From assembly GCA_025757985.1 (NCBI GenBank), contig CP107210.1, positions 2,604,001 to 2,668,000 on the forward strand: DNA of 64,000 bases, read 5' to 3'. The notes under the pieces were generated by a model. The model searched no databases, was not told the DNA's origin, and saw nothing but the letters and a program-made list of their open reading frames with translations. The stretch comes from Oscillospiraceae bacterium. GTDB taxonomy: Bacteria; Bacillota; Clostridia; Oscillospirales; Ruminococcaceae. The stretch's first letter is position 1, and the number at the start of each line of letters is the position of its first letter. Below are positions 1 through 10,321 of the stretch, one piece after another. The translations under genes were made by a program, and so were the position numbers.

Positions 1-903
<903 letters not shown>

Positions 904-933
904 TTTATAAGCGAACGAACGCCGAATAAGCAA

Positions 934-967
934 CCGCCAAGGGGCGCGGCAACCCTTTGGCGGTTTT
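934..967 (+). terminator. Hairpin terminator after argG
   Basis: CCGCCAAGGG pairs with CCCTTTGGCGG and is followed by TTTT. It suggests that at least part of the argG transcript ends before argH. Confidence 0.6.
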
Positions 968-987
968 GGCGTTCTACAAAAAAGCAA

Positions 988-1132
988 AAGCCTTCCCCTG
1001 AGGGGGAAGGTGGCCCGCAGGGCCGGATGAGGGCAGACCTTGCTGCAATTGCCTGTTTTACGGGTTGCTGCCGGGAACTTTGCCCTCATCAGCCGCCTGC
1101 GGGCGGCAGCTTCCCCCAAGGGGGAAGCCTTT
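988..1132 (+). repeat. Intergenic repeat family R1, copy 1 (argG-argH gap)
   Basis: About 145 bp. The left end is a CCTTCCCCTGAGGGGGAAGG hairpin followed by GTGGCC...GGCC and GGATGAGGGC. The right end is GCCCTCATCAG, a GCCGCC/GGCGGC hairpin and a CTTCCCCC/GGGGGAAG hairpin. The two ends are different, so the element has an orientation. The centre (ACCTTGCTGCAATTGCC) is nearly identical to that in the copy at 2525. Confidence 0.85.
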
Positions 1133-1152
1133 AGAAAACGGAGGTACATCTT

Positions 1153-2524
<1,372 letters not shown>

Positions 2525-2526
<2 letters not shown>

Positions 2527-2678
2527 AAGCCTTCCCCCACGGGGGAAGGTGGCCGAGCCTGCGAGGCCGGATGAGGGCAGACCTTGCTGCAATTGCCTGT
2601 TTTACGGGTTGCTGCCGGAGGCTTTGCCCTCATCAGCCGCCTGCGGGCGGCAGCTTCCCCCCAAGGGGAAGCCTTTAT
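2525..2678 (+). repeat. Intergenic repeat family R1, copy 2 (argH-argC gap)
   Basis: Same orientation and nearly the same centre as the copy at 988. It starts at the argH stop codon and ends about 20 nt before the argC start, so it fills the whole gap. Confidence 0.85.
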
Positions 2679-2696
2679 AAGGTAAGGGGTGCAAGT

Positions 2697-3638
2697 ATGG
2701 GAAAGTACAAAATTTTCGTGGATGGAAGTTCCGGCACTACCGGGCTGCGGATCGCGGACCGGCTGGCGGAGCGGGATGAATTTGAAATTCTGAAAATTTC
2801 CGAGGCAGACCGCAAGGATGTCCGCGCCCGGGCGGCGGTCATCAATGAGAGCGATCTCTCCTTCCTCTGCCTGCCTGATGACGCCGCGCGCGAGGTCATG
2901 CCGCTGGTGCGCGAGGATGTGCGGATTCTCGACACCAGCACGGCGCACCGCACAGCGCCCGGCTGGGTCTACGGCCTGCCGGAACTGCACGGCACCCGCG
3001 CGGCGCTGCCTGCCGCCGCCCGCGTCGCCGTGCCGGGCTGCCATGCCACCGGCTTTATCGCACCCGTTGCGCCGCTGGTGGAGCGGGGGCTTATCCCCAC
3101 GGCTGCGCACCTCTCGGTCACAAGCCTGACCGGCTACAGCGGCGGCGGCAAAAAGATGATTGCCGAGTACGAGGGCGAGCGCGTCAACACGGCGCTGAAC
3201 GCCCCGCGCCCCTACGGGCTGGCGCTGCACCACAAGCACCTGCCGGAGATGACCGCTGTCACAGGGCTGGACACCGCGCCCAACTTTGTGCCGATCGTGG
3301 CCGACTACTACGCCGGTATGGAGACGATGATCCCGCTGGATCTGGCGGCGCTCGGCATCACAGCGCAGGCGGTGGCCGATACGCTGGCCGACTACTACGC
3401 AGGGCAGGCGATGATACGGGTGCATCCGCTCGGCGAAGGAACGGACGGCGGTTTTCTGGCTGCCAACAAGCTTGCAGGCAAGGACACGCTGGAGATCTTC
3501 TGCCTGCCCAACCCGGACGGCACCCAGCTGCAGCTGATCAGCCTGTTTGATAACCTGGGAAAAGGCAGCTCCGGCGCCGCCGTACAGTGCATGAACCTGA
3601 TGCTGGGGCTGGAGGAGACGAAAGGGCTGGCGCGATAA
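2697..3638 (+). CDS. argC: N-acetyl-gamma-glutamyl-phosphate reductase (short form)
   Basis: It reduces N-acetylglutamyl phosphate to the semialdehyde with NADPH, the third step from glutamate. It is 313 residues, the length of the short ArgC type rather than the ~345-residue type. The N-terminal nucleotide-binding motif is VDGSSGTTGLRIA, and the catalytic cysteine is in VPGCHATGF (Cys115). The frame is open further upstream to 2571, but that part is translated repeat R1. The ATG at 2697 follows a GTAAGGGG stretch and begins the conserved protein. Confidence 0.95.
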   Translation: MGKYKIFVDGSSGTTGLRIADRLAERDEFEILKISEADRKDVRARAAVINESDLSFLCLPDDAAREVMPLVREDVRILDTSTAHRTAPGWVYGLPELHGTRAALPAAARVAVPGCHATGFIAPVAPLVERGLIPTAAHLSVTSLTGYSGGGKKMIAEYEGERVNTALNAPRPYGLALHHKHLPEMTAVTGLDTAPNFVPIVADYYAGMETMIPLDLAALGITAQAVADTLADYYAGQAMIRVHPLGEGTDGGFLAANKLAGKDTLEIFCLPNPDGTQLQLISLFDNLGKGSSGAAVQCMNLMLGLEETKGLAR

Positions 3639-3780
3639 AGGCTTCCCCCCAAGGGGGAAGCTGTCACCGAAGGTGACTGATGAGGGGCGGCCTTGCCGGA
3701 ACAACCCGTTTACGGGCGGCAATGGCGGACTTTGCCCTCATCCGGCCTGCGGCCACCTTCCCCCGAGGGGGAAGGCTTTT
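3637..3780 (-). repeat. Intergenic repeat family R1, copy 3 (argC-argJ gap)
   Basis: Inverted relative to copies 1 and 2: the GCTGTCACCGAAGGTGACTG end comes first and the GGCCTGCGGCC/ACCTTCCCCC end comes last. It starts at the argC stop codon. Confidence 0.85.
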
Positions 3781-3816
3781 GAAGTTCGATATAAAATAGC
3801 AAGAGGGGTACATACA

Positions 3817-5043
3817 ATGAGCAACTTCAAATCTATTCCCGGCGGTATCTGTGCGCCGCAGGGGTTTTATGCAGCGGGTGTGCATTGCGGCATCCGCCAC
3901 AACCACGCTAAAAAGGATCTGGCACTCATCAAGGCATCGGTGCGCTGCGCGGGCGCGGGCTGCTATACCACCAACAAGGTCTACGGCGCACCCATCACGG
4001 TTGACCGTGAGCATCTTGCGGACGGCTACGCGCAGGCCATCGTTGTGAACAGCGGCAACGCCAACACCTGCGCGCCGAACGGCCTGCAGCTTGCGCGGGA
4101 TACCTGCGGCCTTGTGGCCGAGGCACTCGGCATCCGCGCCGAGGATGTGCTGCCCTCCTCCACCGGCGTTATCGGGCAGGAGATGAGCATCGAGCCGTTT
4201 GCCCGGGGCATCCCCGAGGCTGCCGCCAAGCTGGCCGCCGATGAGGCAGGCAGCCATGACGCCGCCACCGCCATTATGACCACTGACACCCACCCCAAGG
4301 AGCTTGCGCTGGAGTTCACGGTGGACGGCAAGCCGGTGCGCATCGGCGCCATCGCCAAGGGTTCCGGCATGATCCACCCGAACATGGCCACGATGCTCCT
4401 CTTTATGACGACCGATGCCAAGGTTGAGCCGGCCACCCTGCAGAAGGCGCTCTCCACCGTGGTGCCCGCGACCTTCAACCAGATCTCGGTGGACGGCGAT
4501 ACCTCCACCAACGACACGGTGCTGCTGCTGGCGTCCGGCCTGTCGGGTGCAGAAATCGTTGACGGTACGCCCGATTATGATGCTTTCGTTGCCGCGCTGA
4601 CCGAGGCCGCCGAGCAGCTCAGCCGTGAACTGGCCGGGGACGGCGAGGGTGCGACCAAGCTGCTGGAATGCACCGTCACCGGCGCGCCCGACCTGCTGAC
4701 CGCCCGCGCGGTGTCCAAGAGCGTCATCCACTCGACCCTGTTCAAGGCAGCCATGTTCGGTGCGGACGCCAACTGGGGCCGCGTGCTCTGCGCCATCGGC
4801 TACACGCCGGGGGACTTTGACATCAGCCGGACCTCGGTGCGGCTCAAGAGCAAGACGGGCGAGGTGTTCGTCTGCGAGAACGCCGCCTACCACCCCTACA
4901 GCGAGGACGAGGCCGCCAAGGTGCTGCAGGAGGATGAGATCGACATCCTTGTAGACCTTGGCAGCGGCAGCGCCACCGCCAAGGCCTGGGGCTGCGATTT
5001 GACCTACGACTATGTGAAGATCAACGGGGATTATCGAACCTAA
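3817..5043 (+). CDS. argJ: Bifunctional glutamate N-acetyltransferase / ornithine acetyltransferase
   Basis: ArgJ moves the acetyl group from N-acetylornithine to glutamate, which makes the acetyl cycle self-sustaining; no argA is seen here. It is 408 residues. The precursor cuts itself between Ala and Thr of the ATML motif, visible in KGSGMIHPNMATML near residue 190, to give alpha and beta chains. SSTGVIG is also present. The open frame continues upstream into a repeat; the ATG at 3817, after AAGAGGGG, begins the conserved protein. Confidence 0.96.
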   Translation: MSNFKSIPGGICAPQGFYAAGVHCGIRHNHAKKDLALIKASVRCAGAGCYTTNKVYGAPITVDREHLADGYAQAIVVNSGNANTCAPNGLQLARDTCGLVAEALGIRAEDVLPSSTGVIGQEMSIEPFARGIPEAAAKLAADEAGSHDAATAIMTTDTHPKELALEFTVDGKPVRIGAIAKGSGMIHPNMATMLLFMTTDAKVEPATLQKALSTVVPATFNQISVDGDTSTNDTVLLLASGLSGAEIVDGTPDYDAFVAALTEAAEQLSRELAGDGEGATKLLECTVTGAPDLLTARAVSKSVIHSTLFKAAMFGADANWGRVLCAIGYTPGDFDISRTSVRLKSKTGEVFVCENAAYHPYSEDEAAKVLQEDEIDILVDLGSGSATAKAWGCDLTYDYVKINGDYRT

Positions 5044-5046
5044 CGC

Positions 5047-5193
5047 AAAAGGCTTCCCCCAAGGGGGGAAGCTGTCACCGAAGGTGACTGATGAGGGGCA
5101 AACTTCCTGCTGCAACCCGCTCATGGGCAATCGCGGCAGGCTTGCCCCTCATCCGGCCCTGCGGGGCCACCTTCCCCCCAAAGGGGAAGGCTT
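5047..5193 (-). repeat. Intergenic repeat family R1, copy 4 (argJ-argB gap)
   Basis: Same orientation as copy 3, with the GCTGTCACCGAAGGTGACTG end on the left and GGGGCCACCTTCCCCCC on the right. It begins 4 nt after the argJ stop codon. Confidence 0.85.
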
Positions 5194-5204
5194 AGGAGAA
5201 GGGG

Positions 5205-6071
5205 ATGGAGGAAAGTATGAAAAACGAACAAATGGCCCTGCTTTTCAGCGAGGCTACGCCTTATATTCAAAAATACCACGGCAAGACGCTGGTGATCAAG
5301 TACGGCGGCAATGCCATGGTCAACGATGAGTTGAAGCTTGCGGTCATGAACGACCTTGTCACGCTGACGCTGCTGGGCGTGCGCGTGGTGCTGGTACACG
5401 GCGGCGGGCCGGCCATCAACGATATGCTCAAAAAGGTCGGCAAGGAATCCCGCTTCGTCAACGGTCTGCGCTATACCGATGCCGAAACGATGGGCATTGT
5501 GCAGCAGGTGCTGGCCGGGCAGGTCAACAAGGATCTTGTTGCGCTGCTCAAGGGGCGTGGTGTCGGCCTTTGCGGCATGGACGGCCACATGATCATGTGT
5601 CGGCGCAAAACCGATGCCGACCTCGGCTTTGTTGGCGAGATCGAGCGGGTCAACACAACGCTGATCGACCACCTGCTGGCGGACAGCTTTATCCCGGTCA
5701 TCGCCACGGTCGGCATGGACAAGAACGGCGTGCCCTACAACATCAACGCCGACACGGCGGCGGCTGAAATTGCGATTGCGCTGCACGCGGAAAAGCTCGT
5801 CAGCATGACGGATATTGTCGGCCTGCTCCGCGACAAAAACGATGAAGCGACGCTGATCCCCGAGGTCGAGCTTGCCGAGATCGAGGGCTACAAGGCAGAG
5901 GGCGTCATCGCGGGCGGTATGCTGCCCAAGATCGAGGGCATGGCGGACGCTATCCGTCAGGGCGTGCATGAGGCGGTCATCATTGACGGCCGGATGCCGC
6001 ACTCGATCCTGCTGGAAATGTTCAGTGACCGAGGCGCCGGCACGATGTTTTACCAGAGAGAAAACCGGTAA
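5205..6071 (+). CDS. argB: Acetylglutamate kinase
   Basis: It phosphorylates N-acetylglutamate, the second step of the pathway and in many bacteria the one inhibited by arginine. It is 288 residues, full length for the amino-acid kinase fold. Visible motifs are the phosphate-binding KYGGNAM and VHGGGPAIN near the N terminus, and GGMLPKIE near the C terminus. Two starts are possible: ATG 5205 behind AGGAG, and ATG 5217 behind GGAGG, both well spaced; the product would differ by four residues. Confidence 0.95.
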   Translation: MEESMKNEQMALLFSEATPYIQKYHGKTLVIKYGGNAMVNDELKLAVMNDLVTLTLLGVRVVLVHGGGPAINDMLKKVGKESRFVNGLRYTDAETMGIVQQVLAGQVNKDLVALLKGRGVGLCGMDGHMIMCRRKTDADLGFVGEIERVNTTLIDHLLADSFIPVIATVGMDKNGVPYNINADTAAAEIAIALHAEKLVSMTDIVGLLRDKNDEATLIPEVELAEIEGYKAEGVIAGGMLPKIEGMADAIRQGVHEAVIIDGRMPHSILLEMFSDRGAGTMFYQRENR

Positions 6072-6073
6072 AT

Positions 6074-6294
6074 GGCTTCCCCTTCGGGGGAAGCTGTCAG
6101 CGGCCCCGCCCGCTGACTGATGAGGGCGAAGTGTTTGGCGCGGTCCCGCAAACGGGCAGCCGCAAGACACTTGCCCCTCATCCGGCCTGCGGCCACCTTC
6201 CCCCCAAGGGGGAAGGCTCCAAAGCGGGCAGCTCCGGTACACCCGCCCCTCATCCGGCCCTTCGGGCCGCCTTCCCTCGAAGAGGAAGGCTTTT
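6074..6294 (-). repeat. Intergenic repeat family R1, copy 5, compound (argB-argD gap)
   Basis: A full unit (about 6074-6219) is in the orientation of copies 3 and 4. It is followed by a second, partial right end (about 6220-6294) with its own CCCCTCATCCGGCC...GGCCGCC and CTTCC/GGAAG parts. It looks like one element plus the remains of another. Confidence 0.8.
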
Positions 6295-6321
6295 GCGTAT
6301 GATAAAAAGGGGGTCACCCAA

Positions 6322-7506
6322 TTGAATACCGAAAAAGTTATTTCCCGTGATAACGACTACATCCTGCACACCTACGCCCGCAGCCCGGTTGCGCTGGTGG
6401 CGGGCGAGGGCATGGTCGCGCGGGATGCCGAGGGCAGGCAGTACCTCGACTTTACCTCCGGCATCGGCGTCAATTCGCTGGGGTACTGCCACCCCGCATG
6501 GGTGCGCGCCGTGGCCGGGCAGGCGGCTGCCCTGCAGCACACCTCCAACCTGTATTATACCGAGCCGTGCGGTGCGCTTGCGCAGGCGCTCTGCGCCCGC
6601 ACCGGGCTGGATGCCGTTTTCTTCGGCAATTCGGGTGCCGAGGCCAACGAGGGTGCCATCAAGTGCGCCCGCAAATACAGCGTGGACACCTACGGCCCCG
6701 CCCGCAATAAGGTCATCACCCTCGTCAACTCGTTCCACGGCCGCACGCTGGCTACCCTGACCGCCACCGGGCAGGATGTGTTCCACCACGACTTCGGGCC
6801 GTTCCCTGCAAATTTTGACTATGTACCCGCAGGCGACTTTGCCGCGCTGGAAAAGGCCACGGATGCCGACACCTGCGCCGTCATGCTGGAACTGGTGCAG
6901 GGCGAGGGCGGCGTTGTCGCGCTCGATGCGGACTATGTTGCCAGGGTCGCGGCGTTCTGCAGGGAAAAGGACATTCTCCTCATTGTGGACGAGGTACAGA
7001 CCGGCGTTGGGCGCACCGGGCGGTTTCTGGCGTGTGAGCATTTCGGCCTGAAGCCCGACATCGTCACGCTGGCCAAGGGGCTGGGCGGCGGTCTGCCGAT
7101 CGGTGCGGTCGTGATGAGCCAAAAGGTGGCGGTCCATATGGGCCCCGGCTCCCACGGCTCGACCTTCGGCGGCAACCCGGTATGCTGTGCCGGTGCGCTG
7201 GCCGTGCTGGACACGATGGACGAGGCGTTTCTCGCGCAGGTCAGGGAGCGCGCCGCCCAGCTGCGCGCCGGGCTGGCCGCGCTGCCGCATGTGCAGCAGG
7301 TCAGCGGCCTCGGCCTGATGGTTGGCATTGAGCTTGCGGACGGCATCAAGGCCGCCGAGGTCCGCGCCGCCTGTGAGCGTGAGGGCCTGCTGGTGCTGAC
7401 CGCCAAGACCCGCCTGCGGCTGCTGCCGCCGCTGATCCTGACCGCCGACGATGTCGCGGCGGCTCTTGCCACCCTGCGCCGGGTGCTGGAAAACACCCGC
7501 AGCTGA
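6322..7506 (+). CDS. argD: Acetylornithine aminotransferase
   Basis: A PLP-dependent class III aminotransferase that converts N-acetylglutamate semialdehyde to N-acetylornithine. It is 394 residues, full length. The PLP-lysine is in TLAKGLGGG, the cofactor-binding aspartate is in VDEVQTG, and the glycine-rich GNSGAEANE is present. The start is a TTG at 6322 behind GGGGG; the nearby ATG at 6299 is out of frame and reaches a stop after eight codons. It closes the arginine cluster. Confidence 0.95.
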   Translation: MNTEKVISRDNDYILHTYARSPVALVAGEGMVARDAEGRQYLDFTSGIGVNSLGYCHPAWVRAVAGQAAALQHTSNLYYTEPCGALAQALCARTGLDAVFFGNSGAEANEGAIKCARKYSVDTYGPARNKVITLVNSFHGRTLATLTATGQDVFHHDFGPFPANFDYVPAGDFAALEKATDADTCAVMLELVQGEGGVVALDADYVARVAAFCREKDILLIVDEVQTGVGRTGRFLACEHFGLKPDIVTLAKGLGGGLPIGAVVMSQKVAVHMGPGSHGSTFGGNPVCCAGALAVLDTMDEAFLAQVRERAAQLRAGLAALPHVQQVSGLGLMVGIELADGIKAAEVRAACEREGLLVLTAKTRLRLLPPLILTADDVAAALATLRRVLENTRS

Positions 7507-7517
7507 GGTCGCCCCCC

Positions 7518-7548
7518 TTGACAGCCATGGTATACTGGTTGTATTACT
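7518..7548 (+). promoter_or_regulatory. Possible promoter of the YitT-like gene
   Basis: TTGACA at 7518-7523 is followed 18 nt later by TATTAC at 7542. A TATACT at 7531 is too close to this -35 box to use it. The assignment is tentative. Confidence 0.4.
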
Positions 7549-7563
7549 GCCAAGGGGGAGAAA

Positions 7564-8214
7564 ATGGCAAAAGAAACGCTGCAACAAAAAATAAAGCGGG
7601 TGCTGGGGCGGTTCACACCGGGGCGCATCGCCATTATCATGCTGGGCACGGCGATCCTGTCCTTCGGCATCCACAACATTCACCAGCGCACCGCCATCAC
7701 TGAGGGCGGCATCATCGGGCTGGTGCTGCTCATCAACCATTGGCTGGGGGTGCCGGCCTCGGTCGCCTCGCCCCTGCTGGATGCAGCCAGCTACGCGCTG
7801 GCGTTCAAGTTTCTGGGGTGGGACTTTCTGCTATCGGCGGGCATTGCCAGCGTCAGTCTGGCCGGGTTTTACCGCCTCTGGGAGTGTCTGCCCCCGATGC
7901 TGCCCGACCTGACGCCCTACCCGCTGGCGGCGGCGCTGCTGGGCGGCGCATTTGTCGGCATCGGCGTCGGGCTGATCGTGCGGCAGGGCGGCTCCAGCGG
8001 CGGTGATGATGCGCTGGCGCTCGTCATCCACAAGCTGACCGGGTGGAAGCTATCCCGCGCGTACCTTTTTACCGATCTGACGGTGCTGCTTGCATCGCTG
8101 TCCTACATTCCGGTGCGGCGCATCGCGTTTTCGCTCGTCACGGTCACGGTGTCGTCCCTCCTCATCGACTGGGTGAAGGAGTACACCCCGAAAACCGGCA
8201 AAACAAATGTGTAA
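7564..8214 (+). CDS. YitT-family membrane protein without the C-terminal cytosolic domain
   Basis: An integral membrane protein of 216 residues resembling the N-terminal membrane part of the YitT/YczE group, whose substrates are largely unknown. Hydrophobic segments are seen near residues 23-40, 48-64, 67-85, 90-105, 118-138 and 160-176. The family-typical GGIIGLVLLINHWLG and GGSSGGDDALALVI stretches are present. Full YitT proteins are about 280 residues and end in a DUF2179 domain, which is missing here. GGGGGAG precedes the ATG. It stands alone, probably as its own transcript. Confidence 0.75.
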   Translation: MAKETLQQKIKRVLGRFTPGRIAIIMLGTAILSFGIHNIHQRTAITEGGIIGLVLLINHWLGVPASVASPLLDAASYALAFKFLGWDFLLSAGIASVSLAGFYRLWECLPPMLPDLTPYPLAAALLGGAFVGIGVGLIVRQGGSSGGDDALALVIHKLTGWKLSRAYLFTDLTVLLASLSYIPVRRIAFSLVTVTVSSLLIDWVKEYTPKTGKTNV

Positions 8215-8229
8215 AAACGGCGGGAACGC

Positions 8230-8258
8230 TTGTACATGGGCCGGAATTGCGGTATAAT
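8230..8258 (+). promoter_or_regulatory. Sigma-A-type promoter of the 8377 lipoprotein gene
   Basis: TTGTAC (8230-8235), 17 nt spacer, TATAAT (8253-8258), about 115 nt before the start codon. Confidence 0.75.
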
Positions 8259-8376
8259 AAAGCCATTACCGCATAATTCCGGGTGCGGGTGCGGCGCAGC
8301 CTTGGCGTGCGCCCTGCCGCTGCCTGCGGGATTGCTGCGGAGATTTTCTGCAAAGCACCCAATGGAGGTTCACGAT

Positions 8377-9000
8377 ATGAAACTTACCCGCAAGCTTACG
8401 GCGCTGGCAATGGCGGTGCTGCTGGCCTTCACCCTGACTGCCTGCTCCCCCAAGGCGTGGGCGCAGGACACCGTTGTCAAGCTGGTCAAGGCGATGGGTC
8501 TGGTCGAGGAGTCCGAGGATGACGACACCGACACCACCACCAAGGCGGCTGCCGGCGGCAGCGTGGAATTTCCCGAGGGGATGGACACCAGCGCGGCCCG
8601 CGTTGTGACCTACCCGCAGGACAACACGCTGTATGTCTCCTTCAACAGCATTGCCAACCGCTCCACCGAGTATTTTGTGGCGGGCGGCGACAGCATGACA
8701 GTGACCGGCTACGCCACGACCGAGGCCAGCAGCGAGAAATATATGTACTTTAAGATCGCGTTCTGGGAGCTGAGCGACGACAAGACCAGCACCAGCTATG
8801 TGCAGGGCTCAACGATCTACTACTGTGCGGACGGCAGCGCCTACCAGTACAATGTCACCGGCCTGACCCCAGGCAAGCAGTACAAGATCACGATCAGCTA
8901 CGATAACGGCAACAAGTACTATGTCACCGGCGGCCTCAAGGTCGAGGGGCTGGGCAGCGAAGAGCTGAACACCTACGGCGAGGAAAGCACAAACAGCTGA
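8377..9000 (+). CDS. Predicted lipoprotein of unknown function
   Basis: 207 residues. A lipoprotein signal peptide ends in the lipobox LTAC near residue 23, so the mature protein should be anchored to the outer face of the membrane. An acidic, Thr-rich linker (EESEDDDTDTTT) follows, then a beta-rich domain of about 140 residues with many Tyr, Ser and Thr, perhaps fibronectin-like. No enzyme motif is visible. GGAGG lies 8 nt before the ATG at 8377; the open frame upstream overlaps the promoter and is not coding. It has its own promoter and terminator. Confidence 0.75.
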   Translation: MKLTRKLTALAMAVLLAFTLTACSPKAWAQDTVVKLVKAMGLVEESEDDDTDTTTKAAAGGSVEFPEGMDTSAARVVTYPQDNTLYVSFNSIANRSTEYFVAGGDSMTVTGYATTEASSEKYMYFKIAFWELSDDKTSTSYVQGSTIYYCADGSAYQYNVTGLTPGKQYKITISYDNGNKYYVTGGLKVEGLGSEELNTYGEESTNS

Positions 9001-9007
9001 TAACACA

Positions 9008-9042
9008 TACCGCCCGCGCCGCAGATGGCCGGGCGGTATTTT
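9008..9042 (+). terminator. Terminator after the lipoprotein gene
   Basis: ACCGCCCG pairs with CGGGCGGT and is followed by ATTTTTT. Confidence 0.8.
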
Positions 9043-9129
9043 TTGAAGCACAGGGAAAGTATACACAAAGAGGACGGACAGGGGACAGCCCTGCCCGGCA
9101 GGTTGTACAACGAGAGAGGATTTTACACT

Positions 9130-10032
9130 ATGGATAAAAAACAGCTGCGCAACACACTGCTGCTGATCTGCGCCGCCTTCATCTGGGGCACGGCCTTTGT
9201 GGCGCAAAGCGTCGGCAGCGGCTACATGGGCGCATACACCTTTTTGGCCAGCCGCAGCTGGCTGGCCTGCGTCTTTCTGCTGGGGATGCTGTTTGTGCGC
9301 CGCGCCGGGCAGAAAAAGCGCGGCAGCGGCCTGCCCTTCTGGATCCACGGCAAAACGCTGGTGCTGGGCGGTATCTGCTGCGGCACGGCGCTGTTTGCGG
9401 CATCGGCGGCCCAGCAGATGGGCATCGGCACGACAAGCACCGCCAAGGCCGGTTTTATGACGGCGCTGTATGTGGTGCTGGTGCCGGTCGCGGGGGTCTT
9501 TCTGGGCAGCCGCCCCGGCATCAAGCTGTGGTGCTGCGTGGCGGTCAGCGTTGTGGGGCTGTACCTGCTCTGCCTTGCGGGGCGCGATACGCTCAGCCTG
9601 ACCGGCGGCGAGTGGCAGCTGCTGCTCTGCGCGCTGCTGTTCACACTGCAGATCCTCGTGGTAAACCACTTCAGCCCCAAGCTGGACGGCATCCAGCTCA
9701 GCTTCGCCCAATTTTTGATGGTCGCAGTGCTGTCCACGATCTTTATGTTTGTCTTTGAAGCGCCGACAATCGACCAGTTCCGGAGTGCGGCGGTCTCCAT
9801 CGCCTACTGCGGCATTATGTCCAGCGGCGTGGCCTTCACGCTGCAGATCGTTGCCCAGCGGGACCTTGACCCGACGATCGCCAGCCTTGCCATGTGCCTG
9901 GAAAGCGTATTCAGCGCCCTCGCGGGCTGGCTTATCCTCGGTGAGACGCTCTCTGCGACCGAGCTTTGCGGCTGTGCGCTGATGTTCGGCGCGATCGTGG
10001 CCAGCCAGCTGCCCGAGAAAAAGCGCGCCTGA
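9130..10032 (+). CDS. DMT-superfamily (EamA) transporter
   Basis: A 300-residue inner-membrane protein with about ten hydrophobic helices in two homologous EamA halves, typical of drug/metabolite exporters. The first half contains FIWGTAFVAQ, and the second ends with SLAMCLESVFSALAGWLILGE, the usual family signature around the ninth helix (only short pieces given). The substrate cannot be told. The ATG at 9130 is preceded by GAGAGGA; the upstream open frame starts inside the previous terminator and was rejected. Confidence 0.85.
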   Translation: MDKKQLRNTLLLICAAFIWGTAFVAQSVGSGYMGAYTFLASRSWLACVFLLGMLFVRRAGQKKRGSGLPFWIHGKTLVLGGICCGTALFAASAAQQMGIGTTSTAKAGFMTALYVVLVPVAGVFLGSRPGIKLWCCVAVSVVGLYLLCLAGRDTLSLTGGEWQLLLCALLFTLQILVVNHFSPKLDGIQLSFAQFLMVAVLSTIFMFVFEAPTIDQFRSAAVSIAYCGIMSSGVAFTLQIVAQRDLDPTIASLAMCLESVFSALAGWLILGETLSATELCGCALMFGAIVASQLPEKKRA

Positions 10033-10152
10033 CCCCCTGCGGCGAGACTGTCATAAACGGCCTTGTGTGCGCTATGCACGGACAAAGTTACAAAAACACC
10101 GCAAAAATCCGTGACAGACTTTATTTAATAAAGCTATGCCCCGAATTTTGTA

Positions 10153-10180
10153 TTGACTTTTTCAGCCGGTGTGCTATAAT
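10153..10180 (+). promoter_or_regulatory. Promoter of the amino-acid ABC importer
   Basis: TTGACT (10153-10158), 16 nt spacer, TATAAT (10175-10180). A hairpin and a terminator lie directly downstream, ahead of the first gene. Confidence 0.8.
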
Positions 10181-10188
10181 AAAAAGCA

Positions 10189-10248
10189 GGATCAGGCAGG
10201 GTGATCCGGGACGATAGCACAGGAACCACGGCGCTATTGTCCTTTTTT
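10189..10248 (+). terminator. Leader hairpin plus intrinsic terminator ahead of the ABC importer
   Basis: Hairpin GGATCA/TGATCC (10189-10207) is followed by GGACGATAGC pairing with GCTATTGTCC (10209-10242, one G-U pair) and TTTTTT. It sits between the promoter and the first start codon, so it could attenuate the operon. No known riboswitch or T-box motif was recognised. Confidence 0.7.
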
Positions 10249-10321
10249 GTTATTCTGCCCGATGTTTGCTTTCCGCCGCGCGGCGGCGGGAAAATCTGTG
10301 GAGTGGAAAGGAAAGTGTCTC

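Noticed and set aside
2571..2696. N-terminal extension of argC
   Set aside because: The added codons are translated repeat R1, and the conserved protein begins at the ATG at 2697. The same reasoning removed the upstream extension of argJ.
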